Below are positions 12,101 through 17,447 of a stretch of 45,449 nt of DNA, piece by piece (positions within the stretch are counted from its first letter, which is position 1; the number at the start of each line of letters is the position of its first letter). Below the pieces are notes generated by a model. The model ran no database searches. It saw nothing but the letters and a program-made list of their open reading frames with translations, and had not been told where the DNA came from. The stretch is from an uncultured Verrucomicrobia subdivision 3 bacterium (GTDB lineage Bacteria > Verrucomicrobiota > Verrucomicrobiia > Limisphaerales > UBA11358): contig CAIKKJ010000023.1 in assembly GCA_903827955.1 (NCBI GenBank), positions 1-45,449 of the forward strand, given 5' to 3'. The position numbers were made by a program, and so were the translations under genes.

Positions 12101-14704
12101 GACGTAGGCACCGGTGCTCAAGTTGAGCAGTTCGTAATAACCGTTCGCATCGGAGCCGATCATCTGCAACAGCGTGCCGTCGGCGGGATTGCCGTCGGCG
12201 TTCGGATCGGTGTAGAGCGAGAGCGTGACGTTTTCCAGCGGCGCATCGCCGGCCGTCAGCGAACCGCTCTGGTCGGGGTCGGCATAAACTTTCCCGGAAA
12301 TCTGTCCAGCCGCAGTGTTCACGCCAACGACACTGGAGGCAGGCGCAACGGCGGCATTGTTGACGTCCACCGCGAAATTCGCAGCCGCCAGGTTGTTGGC
12401 AGGTGTGGCACCGCCGACAACTTTCATCGTGACATCGTTCGTGATGGCCACATTCGTAGCCATGCCGGATGCGCCGGCGAGGTTCGTCCAAAACAAATCG
12501 CCGGGCGCAATAGAATTCGGCGCGATGGCAGCGCTGACGTATTGCAGATAACTGGCGCTGTAAGTGTCTTCAAACGGGAGGTTGGTGATGGCCAGTTGCC
12601 CGGTGTTCCGGATGACGATGCGGAAGACGAGGTTGCTGCCCAGCGGCACGGGCTGGTTCGTGGGGCTTAACACGGTCTTGTTCACAGACAGGCCGCTGCG
12701 GGAGATTTGCAGCACGGCGCTGTTGGTGTTGGTGGCGCCGCCGACAGATGTTGCGATGGCGAAGTTGGTGACCGACGCGGAATAATTCGTGACGATGAAG
12801 TTGACGGCGATGTTGGTAATCTGGCCGACAGCGAACGTGCCGAGGTTCGTCCACGTCAGGCTGTTCGTGGTGACGACATTGGGCGTGACGCTGGCGGAAA
12901 TGAAGCTGAAATTTGTGCGGGGAAAACTGTCCGTGAGCGCAAGGTTGGTGAGTGCAAGGTAGCCGCTGTTGAACACCTGCAAGTTGAACGACACCGTCTG
13001 GCCAATGCCCGCCTGCGAACCGGCGGGGGCGGTGATGGTCTTGTTCACGGTCACGGCGGCGACAGGCGCAGCGATGTTCGTGAACGCGACAGTGCCGGTG
13101 TTGGTGGTGTTGCCCGGCGACGCGGCGATGGCAAAATTCGTTGCCAGCGCCGAAGTGTTCGTGACGAGCAGCGAGATGATCAGGTTGGTGTCCGCGCCGA
13201 TGGCGAGCGTGCCAAGATTGGTCCAAGTAATCTGGCCGTTGCCCGCCGTGTTTGGTGTGATATTGGCAGAAACGAAGCTGAACAGGTTCGAGGGATAATT
13301 ATCCGTGACGGAAACATTCGGCAGCGGGACGTTGCCGTTGTTGATGATTTGCAGATTGAATTGCATCGCCTGGCCAACGCCCGCAACGCCGGAGGCGGGC
13401 GACAAAATGCTTTTGCTCACGAAAAACGACGGCGCAGGCGCGATGGCCGGAACGGTGTTCGTAACCGTGATGTTGTAACCGGGCACACCGGCGGCGTTGA
13501 CGATGCTGCCGGCACCGACGATGACGGCCTTGTATTGAAATACGCTCGTGCCGCCGCTCAAGATGATGGGGATGGTGTAGCCGGGCGTGTCGAGCGGGAA
13601 CGCAGTGCCGCTAGCGCTGTCTGGAATGGATGAGCCATTGTAGCTGGTGCTGTTGGAAATGTAGCTCAAGGTGGCGGGCGGCGCGTCCACCACGACGGTG
13701 TTGCCAAGCGGGAGCAAGCCCTTGTTGTCCACCTGCACGGTGTAAAGCAACGTGTCGCCGATGCTCAAGCCGGCGGGCGGCGCATCGGTGATGATCATGG
13801 CAGACTTCGTCAGCTTCGGCACCGGGAATGGCAGCACAGGATTGCCGAGGTCGAGATAGGGATTGCTCGCGTTCGCCACGGCGGGATCTTCGCCCCACAC
13901 TGCGCTCAACAATGTCCCGTCCGTCGTATAAATCCGCAGACCGGTCTGGTCGTTCGTGCCCGGCACATAAATTGTCTTGGACTGGAACACCGTCAGGTCA
14001 AAATTCGTGTCGTATTTATTACCGTTCGGGTCGGTCAACGGCCCGGCATGGTCGCCATGATAATCCACATAAATGCGTGTGTTCGCCGTGGGCGTGACCC
14101 AGACCGGACTGCCGTTGCCGGTGTAATCCGACGTGCCCGGCGCCCAGCCCGCGACCGCTTCCGTCGTCAAACTTCCCTTGGGTAATGGCGTGAAACCCCA
14201 GTTGTATGACGTGTCATCCGCCGGCGCACCCGCCACGGTGGAAAGTGTCGTAAATTTTTCCCCACCCGCGCTGGCGAACACCGCGCCGGAACTTTGCGGC
14301 ATCAAAAATTTATACCCGCCGTTCGCCGGCAGGATGAAATTATTCGTCGCCACCAAGTTCGTATAAAAAATTGTGATCGGCGCAGTGCTATTATTGAAGA
14401 AATACATGTAGGTCGAGAACGTCGTGAAGCTATGCACCGTCGTCGGCACCGGCGTGTAATACGTCCCGCTCCAGTCGGATTGCGGATACAACGTGAACCA
14501 GTCAATCGCGTAGGTCGATACCGTATCGCCACAGACCAAATCCGCCTCAACCGGCTTGCTTGAATTAATACTCGCACCGCGCCGCACGCCGCCCGGATAA
14601 AACCATGACTCGCCCTGGTTCAACGTGTTCGTCACCGCCAGCAACGGCCCGGTGCCATCCGGGTCAATGATGACCATGGTGTTGTTCTGCGATGCCATCA
14701 CCAA
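56..14704 (-). CDS. Giant secreted DUF11 / cadherin-like repeat protein (main part, frame-disrupted at both ends)
   Basis: The ORF has 4,882 codons and opens with a TTG that is not its real start: the signal peptide lies upstream in another frame (see 14664-15302). Residues 1 to about 300 form a unique N-terminal region. About four DUF11-like units follow, then two SdrD-B-like (CNA-B fold) units with D-N-G-rich loops (ISGKVYADPDQSGS and VNGTVWNDVNGVGFF starts). The rest alternates blocks of DUF11 units (ADLxIxKTGPASV... to DPxPTNN) and Big_9/cadherin-like units (PPVANPDS... to TIGYTITDGIGGTNS). By eye there are about 20 of each, arranged as 1 Big_9, 3 DUF11, 10 Big_9, 5 DUF11, 2 Big_9, 3 DUF11, 5 Big_9, 3 DUF11, 2 Big_9, 3 DUF11. 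It is rich in Thr, Asn, Ser and Val and nearly free of Cys, as in extracellular stalk or adhesin proteins. No catalytic domain is visible. Function is unknown; cell-surface adhesion or matrix is the best guess. Confidence 0.9.
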   Translation of the reverse strand: MVMASQNNTMVIIDPDGTGPLLAVTNTLNQGESWFYPGGVRRGASINSSKPVEADLVCGDTVSTYAIDWFTLYPQSDWSGTYYTPVPTTVHSFTTFSTYMYFFNNSTAPITIFYTNLVATNNFILPANGGYKFLMPQSSGAVFASAGGEKFTTLSTVAGAPADDTSYNWGFTPLPKGSLTTEAVAGWAPGTSDYTGNGSPVWVTPTANTRIYVDYHGDHAGPLTDPNGNKYDTNFDLTVFQSKTIYVPGTNDQTGLRIYTTDGTLLSAVWGEDPAVANASNPYLDLGNPVLPFPVPKLTKSAMIITDAPPAGLSIGDTLLYTVQVDNKGLLPLGNTVVVDAPPATLSYISNSTSYNGSSIPDSASGTAFPLDTPGYTIPIILSGGTSVFQYKAVIVGAGSIVNAAGVPGYNITVTNTVPAIAPAPSFFVSKSILSPASGVAGVGQAMQFNLQIINNGNVPLPNVSVTDNYPSNLFSFVSANITPNTAGNGQITWTNLGTLAIGADTNLIISLLVTNTSALATNFAIAASPGNTTNTGTVAFTNIAAPVAAVTVNKTITAPAGSQAGIGQTVSFNLQVFNSGYLALTNLALTDSFPRTNFSFISASVTPNVVTTNSLTWTNLGTFAVGQITNIAVNFIVTNYSASVTNFAIATSVGGATNTNSAVLQISRSGLSVNKTVLSPTNQPVPLGSNLVFRIVIRNTGQLAITNLPFEDTYSASYLQYVSAAIAPNSIAPGDLFWTNLAGASGMATNVAITNDVTMKVVGGATPANNLAAANFAVDVNNAAVAPASSVVGVNTAAGQISGKVYADPDQSGSLTAGDAPLENVTLSLYTDPNADGNPADGTLLQMIGSDANGYYELLNLSTGAYVVVETILPGYTGTAPANNRLAVTISSLTAATNQNFFQYQIPAANYATVNGTVWNDVNGVGFFQAGDTGLTNVQVDLIQDLNTNGIVDAGETAVQSVFTSTNGAYFFSGVAPGRYVLREIDSPGYISTGDTQGTNDNQIAVNLGNGVTTNGNNFFDFYFGLGNTNSPPVAVPDFTNTLQNVPVVILPLLNDNSPGGFALTITNAAATNGTVSIIGGTNILFTPANYFVGTATIGYTVTNVNGASTSLITITVAPVADLRIAKTGPASVLAVSNLTYTISVTNFGPSSASSVTVTDTLPNNVTFVSATGGGTNNNGLVTWNLGTLNSNQTSSVTVTVTAPASGTLTNSASVGAPTADTNGLNNVTPPVITSVTPLADLLITKTGPASVNALSNFSYTISVTNLGPSSASSVTVTDALPNGVTFSNATASGTNLGGNIVWNLGTLAALQATNFTLTVIAPANSITLTNLARVSSPTGDTNVLNNTNPPVITTVSPLVDVSITKTGPAGIIFGTNYNYQITVSNAGPSLATSLIVTDSLPVGLAFVTSTPLTTTNASNQVVWNIGSLAANTASNLTLTVISTQRGSLTNFASGGSPTPDPTPTNNVTPPVVTLVTNFPPLANPDSYAMTENTSSTLAPLVNDVVRTPGGSLIIVSFSATNGVANLIGGTNFSFSPTANFTGTATIGYTITDNVGGTNSSLITISVTNIPPLANPDSGSMAQNTTNTFSPLGNDSVQTPGGTLIVTGATTTNGFVSFTATTVAFTPANNFIGTVLLNYTISDGIGGTAGSTITVSVTNRPPVAVNDSGSTPKNVAVTIPALANDSDPDGNPISLVGVSPTNGTANIVGTNVVFTPTNNFLGTTFIGYRISDGFGGTNSALISILVTNRAPVAVNDSGSTPKNVSVTIPVLVNDSDPDGDAVTIISVSPTNGLAVISGTNVVFTPTNNFLGTAFIGYTISDGSGGTAFALIAITVTNRPPVAGNDSASAPENVAVAIPVLVNDSDSDGDTLTIISVSPTNGTASINGTNVIFTPATNFLGAATVGYGITDGFGGTNFAVIIISVTNRPPVANPDSYAMTENTTNTLSVLVNDIVVTPGGTLTISSVTPTNGAASISGTNIIFTPTLNFLGTATIGYTITDGIGGTNSSVATVTVTNIPPLANPDTYFVAENAATNGLSPLLNDLVQTPGGTLSLVSVTTTNGHVAVSGNQVLFAPTTNFLGATTLIYTITDGIGGTSSTNITINVVNVPPLALPDTYSVAENTTNTLTPLLNDIVRTIGGVLGIVSISPTNGTATIIGGTNVLFTPANNFIGTATIGYTIIDNIGGTNNSVITVNVTNVPPLANPDTYTMTENTTNTLPVLVNDLVITPGGTLAIVSVTPTNGTASISGTNIVFTPPLNFLGTATIGYAITDGIGGTNSTVVTVTVTNIPPVANPDGYTIFQNSTNTLSPLTNDIVRTPGGTLSIVSVSLTNGTASISGTNIIFTPTPGFTGTATIGYTITDGIGGTNSTVITVNVQALADIAVTKTGAPSVYAATNFDYTINVTNFGPGLAANLSVTDNLPATATFVSSTAGATLTGSQLVWTNLGSLAANAATTLTVTVTAPLTLQTLTNLASAGSPTSDPNPTNNTSPPVFTSVTPIANLVIAKTAPASVIATSNLTYSIFVTNFGPSFASSVVVTDTLPATVFFVSATAGGVNSSGLVTWSLGTLAANQATNFTVLVTAPTSGTLTNVANVSSPTLDTNILNNTTPPVITTVTPQSDLQIGKTGAASVLAVSNLTYTISVTNFGPSSASSVTVTDALPSGVTFVNASGNGANNSGIVTWSIAMLNSNQVTNVTVTVTAPTSGSLTNVASVGPPVNDPNPTNNTTPPVITTVTPQFDLAIVKSGPATVNAATNFTYNISVTNLGPSSASSIIVTDTLPANITFVSASGNGATNNGIVTWNISTLSNNQVTNLTVTVIAPASGSVTNVASVGPPTNDPNPTNNTTPPVTTTVTPLADVSLVKTAPATVTPGTNFIYNLVVTNSGPSSSQNLSVTDSLPANVTLVSATTGFIVNGGQLIWTNLGALAANAATNLSLTVTAPLRGSVTNTASAGSPTGDPVPTNNVTPPVTTTVLNLAPVAQDDFAGTPVNVAVTVFPLGNDFDTNGDALFVTAASATNGAASFTPTNVLFTPTANFLGTATVGYTISDGNGGTASAIIFISVTNRPPVANNDSASGTNGLAQTILPLVNDTDPDSDALTITSATTTNGIVSVGGSGTNLVFTPTNGSTTINYTISDGRGGSSSAVITVNVSSVADLGIGKTAAASVLAESNLTYTISVTNFGPSSASSVTVTDALPVGVSFVSASGNGATNGGNVIWSLGTLAAAQTTNLTLIVTAPASGSLTNFARTGSPTPDPVPTNNVTPPVITTVTPLADLVIAKTGPVSVSAASTFSYTISVTNFGPSSANSVTVTDTLPVGITFSNASAGGANLGGNVIWNLGTMTASQATNLTLTVIAPNNGTTMTNVANVSSPTGDTNVLNNTSPPVVTSVTPVADVSVLKTGPAGIIFGTNYNYQITVSNGGPSTATSLIVTDSLPVGLVFVTSTPLTTTNASNQVIWNLGNLSANTASNLQLTVISTLRGSLTNFASGGSPVPDPTPTNNVTPPVVTVVTNFPPLANPDSASMTENTTNTLSPLVNDIVRTPGGSLTIISITPTNGTTSISGTNVIFVPTLNFVGIATIGYTITDNVGGTNSSVITVTVTNIPPIANPDSYSMAQNTTNTFSPTANDTLRTLGGTLSLVSLNPTNGTASISGTNVIFTPTLNFLGTATIGYTITDGIGGTNSSLITINVTNRPPVANPDSYAMTENTTNTLPVLVNDLVITPDGTLAIVSVTPTNGTASINGTNIVFVPTLNFLGTATIGYTITDGIGGTNSSVATVTVTNIPPLANPDASSMAENTTNTLSPLANDVVRTPGGTLSIIGVSPTNGTANINGTNVTFVPTLNFVGVTTIGYTITDGIGGTNSSVITVTVTNQSPIAFPQTLSTTENVALPITLTGVDPVSRPLTFIIVSAPSGGTLTGLNTNTGAVIYTPTNNFTGTDSFVFRVNNGVNNSSNATITISVTPTADLLVQQSGPPSGVAGNNLVFTVAVTNLGPASATNVVVTNQIAAGYTFVSASGNGATNGNLVTWTIPVLPANGATNLTVTLLALEGGTFTNLASGSNTTLDLNATNNNGSLTNAQVITTVAASANLAITKTGPANVNATGSVIYNLSVTNSGPSTATGVIVTDSLPANVTFVSASGNGATNGNLVTWNLGTLANGATSNLTVTVIAPASGSLTNIASIGSPTPDPVPTNNVTPPVTTTVTTIADLAVGKSGAASSALGLNFTYTISVTNLGPSSAVNFAVTDSLPAGIVFVSSVPLVTTNASSQVIWTNLGTLALNATTNLTLTVKAVTRSAVTNFATVGGPTVDLTPTNNTSPPVVTSITNRPPLAVDDSGSTPKNVAITVPVLVNDSDLDGDALTIVSVSPTNGTANISGTNVIFTPANNFSGTAFIGYTITDGFGGTNSALITVNVTNRPPVANAQSTSTPFNTAKPLTLTGSDPDNDPLTFIIISSPGNGALSLLDTNTGAVTYTPANNFTGTDTFTFRVNDGAANSATATVSITVGTPVIADLAVFKTGPTNSTAGSNLVYSITVTNLGTFAATNVIVSDTLPAGFTFISATPPNSSLVSNVVSWAVFKLAANAKTNFTLTAVSLEGGTFTNFATATSDAYDPNPTNNNGTATNSQVRTVIAATADVQVFKDGGTNVAAGGTVNYVITATNAGPSTATNVVVKDQLPAGATLQTASGSYTFSNNVVTWSALTLTNGASVNYTIALTAPASGQFTNIALATSPTPDPNLTNNNGSLNKARVATKVVPSADLIVLLFGPTNAVQGSNFVYSLILSNAGPSVASNAITSDQLPTNFMFVSATSGGVFSNGIVHWPKIAFLNVGSTSNYFITVNSPFLGTFTNIASARSRTSPRPSPTRWIRTRRTTPASRPRHRR
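125..176. repeat. 23-bp tandem duplication (two full copies plus 6 bp)
   Basis: Positions 125-147 and 148-170 are identical 23-mers, followed by the first six bases of a third copy at 171-176. Because 23 is not a multiple of three, the duplication shifts the minus-strand reading frame. Upstream the giant protein reads GTFTNIAS. After the junction it becomes an Arg/Thr/Pro-rich tail typical of a wrong frame and stops at 56. Removing one copy restores a DUF11-like end. It may be a recent slippage mutation or an assembly artefact near a repeat-rich end. Confidence 0.9.
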
Positions 14705-15302
14705 AAAACCTGTATTTAAAGAGGTTTTCCGTCATATCCTGTCCAATCGGGCTGACGTAATTTGTTCCCCAGTCAATCGTCGGCTGCACCACCGCCGAAC
14801 CACCGAACACCGGCCCCGTGGGCGAAGGCCAACCCGCACGCGTCACCACCAACGCCTTGTTCGCCGCGAGCCGGTCGCGCCCGTCAAAGTAAGTCTGTGC
14901 TGGATTGCGTGGCGAACTCGGCACCGAGTTAGACAAGATGAGCACCGTGCCCGTCGGCAAACCCGCTGGATCATGCACAAAGCCCGGCGCGATGCCGTTG
15001 GCGTCGCTGCCGTCGCCCCAGATTTGTGTCGTCGGTTGCGTGGGTAGGCTCAAGTTCGTCTCATAACCATCTTCCCACTGGTCATAATAAATCTGTGTCC
15101 CATCGCCGGTCACCAGAATGGATGTGATGGCCGCGAAGTTCGTGTCTGAAACCGCCGGCGTGATGGATTTGCAGGCCTGCAACACCTGCGCCTCCGGCAG
15201 CGGCAGATAAAATTCCTCCACCAGATTGACGGCGCGCGTCATCGTCGTGGAGTTTAAAAGAAAGAAACTTGTCACCAGCAGTGCTAAAACACGCCGGCTC
15301 AT
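14664..15302 (-). CDS. Signal peptide and N-terminal part of the giant repeat protein (frameshifted 5' fragment)
   Basis: The start chosen is the ATG at 15302, giving MSRRVLALLVTSFFLLNST, a basic end followed by a hydrophobic core. An earlier in-frame ATG at 15329 would add nine residues. Neither has a well-placed Shine-Dalgarno. The mature part begins VNLVEEFYLPLPEAQ and reads like an extracellular domain (TSILVTGDGTQIYYDQWEDGYE, then VVQPTIDWGTNYVSPIG). Near 14705 the sequence continuity passes to the frame of the 4,882-codon ORF. The last dozen residues of this fragment (GDGIAEQHHGHH) are out of frame. The two ORFs overlap by about 40 bp. This is best seen as the 5' end of one disrupted gene, not a separate protein. 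Confidence 0.8.
   Translation of the reverse strand: MSRRVLALLVTSFFLLNSTTMTRAVNLVEEFYLPLPEAQVLQACKSITPAVSDTNFAAITSILVTGDGTQIYYDQWEDGYETNLSLPTQPTTQIWGDGSDANGIAPGFVHDPAGLPTGTVLILSNSVPSSPRNPAQTYFDGRDRLAANKALVVTRAGWPSPTGPVFGGSAVVQPTIDWGTNYVSPIGQDMTENLFKYRFFGDGIAEQHHGHH
14703..14708. other. Six-base homopolymer at the frameshift of the giant gene
   Basis: The plus strand has A6 (T6 in the coding strand). Upstream the frame reads ...GQDMTENLFKYRFFGDG and soon stops. Downstream the other frame reads FLVMASQNNTMVIIDPDG, which continues the same protein. Deleting one T gives an uninterrupted ...LFKYRFLVMASQNN.... A single-base homopolymer error or a real slippage mutation are both possible. Confidence 0.7.
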
Positions 15303-15793
15303 TCCCACACATCGCAAATATTGAATCATTTAAAAAAAAGCAGTTGCTATCAACAAGCAGCCGCCTGTCGACGAACCTTTGCGGTGTGAGGAACCGGTAT
15401 GTTGGCAAACTAAATCTGAAACCAGTCTGCCAAGACGGATACTGACAACCGCCTAGAAAATTGCAAGCAGAATTGTGAATAACTTGTGAATTGCCACCAC
15501 AACCACTTGTAAACCAATGGTTCGCCATTGAGAAGAACTCTACCAGACCATCCTTTACCTTGAGCCATGCCCAACAAATATCGAGAACTAACCGAATGGG
15601 CAGAATTTTTTACACCTAATCGTAATTCTAATTCTCCACGTTCCGATGATGACAATCAAGAGCCGGATTGCCGAATCATGCTCCCGTTTAACCACCCGGC
15701 AATCAATTCAGGGTAACAATGTATGTAAGTCCCCAAATTAGGATACTACCAACCGGCGCAGCAACCGGTAACAGGTCTATTTGAATTGCTCGT
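15303..15793. other. AT-richer intergenic region upstream of the giant gene
   Basis: About 490 bp without a well-supported gene. It is more AT-rich than its flanks and should hold the promoter of the giant gene on the minus strand, but I see no convincing -35/-10 pair. An eight-base inverted repeat (GATTGCCG / CGGCAATC, 25-nt spacer) lies near 15667-15707. A small ORF on the plus strand is listed separately. Confidence 0.4.
15567..15716 (+). CDS. Possible 49-residue small protein (tentative)
   Basis: An ATG-to-TAA frame starts MPNKYRELTEWAEFFTPN, continues with an Asn/Ser/Asp-rich hydrophilic middle and ends PFNHPAINSG. Its composition is normal for protein and unlike the Arg-rich shadows seen opposite real genes here. 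There is no gene on the other strand. No Shine-Dalgarno, no recognised family, no membrane segment. It could equally be chance in AT-richer DNA. Confidence 0.2.
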   Translation: MPNKYRELTEWAEFFTPNRNSNSPRSDDDNQEPDCRIMLPFNHPAINSG

Positions 15794-16171
15794 TTAGTCC
15801 CAGATGCGAAAGGTGAGCCCCTGCTTTTCCATGAAGTTACCGCAACGCGGGCAACGGCCCGGTTCTTTCCACACCTCCACAAAATGACCGGGTTGCACCG
15901 GACAGGCGGGCGTGAATTTTTTCCAGACCAACCGCACAGGTTTGCCTGTGCACAAAACCACGGGCGGAACTTCCGGCCGGAAGAAGCCAGGAAACTTAAC
16001 CTTGTCCACCGCGCCGGCCGGCCGGCGCAGGCGCACATAGACATCGAACAGTTCCCGGCAGTCGCGGCACCACACGGTCTGCACCTCGCAATGCAGCCCA
16101 CCATCCGCCCCGCCGGAAACCTTCGCGCGATACTGGCAGTGCGGACATTCAAAATGGTAGGTCTTGCCCAC
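15794..16171 (-). CDS. Small zinc-ribbon protein of unknown function
   Basis: The protein has three CxxC knuckles: CPHC near residue 10, CRDC near 36 and CPRCG near 108, plus a lone Cys between the first two. It ends KQGLTFRIWD. The first two knuckles probably form one zinc ribbon; the third probably needs a partner elsewhere in the fold. I chose the GTG at 16171 because it places MGKTYHFECPHC directly before the ribbon. It also leaves about 145 bp between this gene and the divergent regulator. The frame stays open to a GTG at 16348, but the added 59 residues look non-conserved and overlap the regulator's start. No catalytic motif is visible. A nucleic-acid or protein-binding role is only inferred from the fold. 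Confidence 0.65.
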   Translation of the reverse strand: MGKTYHFECPHCQYRAKVSGGADGGLHCEVQTVWCRDCRELFDVYVRLRRPAGAVDKVKFPGFFRPEVPPVVLCTGKPVRLVWKKFTPACPVQPGHFVEVWKEPGRCPRCGNFMEKQGLTFRIWD

Positions 16172-16316
16172 ATCCTTCAAATACAGCCGCGCCGCCGGAA
16201 TTTCAAGCCGCACCCACCAGCGGCGGCAAAAAAAGAAACCATTGCAATCCCTTTCCCCGCCCTCTAAAAATAAAGCGCACCGGATTGAACCGGCCAACTG
16301 CTCCCACTTTTTTCCA

Positions 16317-17306
16317 TTGCGCGACACCTCCAAAACCACGGTTCCCACTTCCCGCCCGCCGCTGGAGCGGATGCTCCAGATCCATCAGGCGCTGGCGGCG
16401 GAAAAATTCCCCAACACCGTCTCGCTCGCCCGCGAGCTGGAGGTCACCTCCAAGACCATCCAGCGCGACCTCGATTTCATGCGCGACCGGCTGAATCTGC
16501 CGGTGGAATTCGATTATTTCCGCAAAGGTTATCATTACACCGGCGAGGTCAGCAGCTTTCCCACGATGCAGATCACCGAGGGCGAAATCTTCGCGCTCGT
16601 CGTCGCGGAAAAAGCCTTGCAACAATATCGCGGCACCAGTTTTGAAAAACCCCTTTTGAGCGCGATCAAAAAAATGGAGCAGGCGCTCCCGGACACCATT
16701 TCGTTAAATCTCGCGGACATCGAACAGACGATTTCCTTCCGCACCCGCGCCGAGCCGATTCTCAACCTGGAAATTTTCGACGTGCTCGCCCGGGCCGTTG
16801 CGCAACGGCAGCAGTTGGAACTGCATTACCGCAAGCCCGGCCAACCCGCCGAGCCGCGCCTCGTGGACGCGTATCATTTGGCGAACATCAACGGCGAATG
16901 GTATCTTTTTGCCTACGACCACGCGCGCAAAGACCTCCGCACCTTCGTGCCCGCGCGCATCCAGTCCGCACGTGCCACGGGCAAGACATTTGAACGCACG
17001 CAGAAATTTTCGCTGGAGAAACGCTTGCGTGACAGCTTTGGCGTCCACGCCGGCGCGGGGAAATTTGAAGTCGTCCTGCGCTTCACCCCGCGCGCTGCCG
17101 ATTACATCCGCGAAAAAAAATGGCATCCGTCGCAGACCTTGCGCGACTTGAAAGACGGCGGCGCGGAATTGAAAATGAAACTCTCCAGCCTCGCTGAAGT
17201 GCAGCGCTGGGTCTTGAGCTGGGGCGGCGAGGCGAAAGTTTTGCAGCCGAAGGAACTGGCGGAATCGGTTCGTGAAGCCGCGCAGAAAATGTTGCAAGCC
17301 GCGTAG
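16317..17306 (+). CDS. HTH/WYL-domain transcriptional regulator
   Basis: The N-terminal DeoR-like winged helix-turn-helix reads LERMLQIHQAL...SLARELEVTSKTIQRDLDFM. A linker (PTMQITEGEIFALVVAEKAL) leads to a WYL domain with LELHYRKPG and the INGEWYLFAYDHARKDLRTFVPARI core. A C-terminal WCX-like region follows (VVLRFTPRAADYIREKKWHPSQ, then LSSLAEVQRWVLSWG). WYL regulators sense small ligands or nucleotides and may repress or activate. I prefer the TTG at 16317, which gives a short basic leader before RPPLERM. The ATG at 16371 has a close GGAG but would cut into that block. An in-frame start at 16164 would run through the zinc-ribbon gene's promoter. It is divergent from that gene, which is a possible target. 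The ligand is unknown. Confidence 0.85.
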   Translation: MRDTSKTTVPTSRPPLERMLQIHQALAAEKFPNTVSLARELEVTSKTIQRDLDFMRDRLNLPVEFDYFRKGYHYTGEVSSFPTMQITEGEIFALVVAEKALQQYRGTSFEKPLLSAIKKMEQALPDTISLNLADIEQTISFRTRAEPILNLEIFDVLARAVAQRQQLELHYRKPGQPAEPRLVDAYHLANINGEWYLFAYDHARKDLRTFVPARIQSARATGKTFERTQKFSLEKRLRDSFGVHAGAGKFEVVLRFTPRAADYIREKKWHPSQTLRDLKDGGAELKMKLSSLAEVQRWVLSWGGEAKVLQPKELAESVREAAQKMLQAA

Positions 17307-17323
17307 CGAAGGCGGCCAGCATG

Positions 17324-17386
17324 GTAGGGCGACGCTGCCGCGTCGCCTTTCCCCCCGCGTCCGGCAAAGCCGAAGCTTTGCCCTAC
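17324..17386. repeat. REP-like double-hairpin element
   Basis: The element is bounded by GTAGGGC and its complement GCCCTAC. Inside are two perfect 8-bp stems with 4-nt loops: 17328-17335 with 17340-17347 (GGCGACGC) and 17363-17370 with 17375-17382 (GGCAAAGC). It lies just after the regulator's stop codon and before the DUF1080 gene. Two stems within inverted ends match the build of REP/BIME elements. It may also stop transcription of the regulator, although no long T-run follows. Confidence 0.7.
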
Positions 17387-17447
17387 TAGACTAGATGAAT
17401 TCCCCGTTTCCCTCGCGGGCCGGACGCGGTAATCTTCCGCAATTCCC

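Noticed and set aside
56-14704. CRISPR-like array suggested by the many repeats
   Set aside because: Repeats are about 240-330 bp coding units that diverge at silent sites; there are no short identical repeats with unique spacers.
14690-14730. Programmed ribosomal frameshift at the start of the giant gene
   Set aside because: The sequence TTTAAAT is present but in the wrong frame for -1 slippage; the change needed is +1 (or loss of one base), and a homopolymer indel explains it more simply.
15410-15655. 81-codon minus-strand ORF in the intergenic region
   Set aside because: No family, no start signal and it spans the likely promoter region of the giant gene; it looks like chance.
16172-16348. 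N-terminal extension of the zinc-ribbon protein
   Set aside because: It overlaps the start of the divergent regulator and its residues do not look like a conserved domain; a GTG directly before the zinc ribbon fits better.
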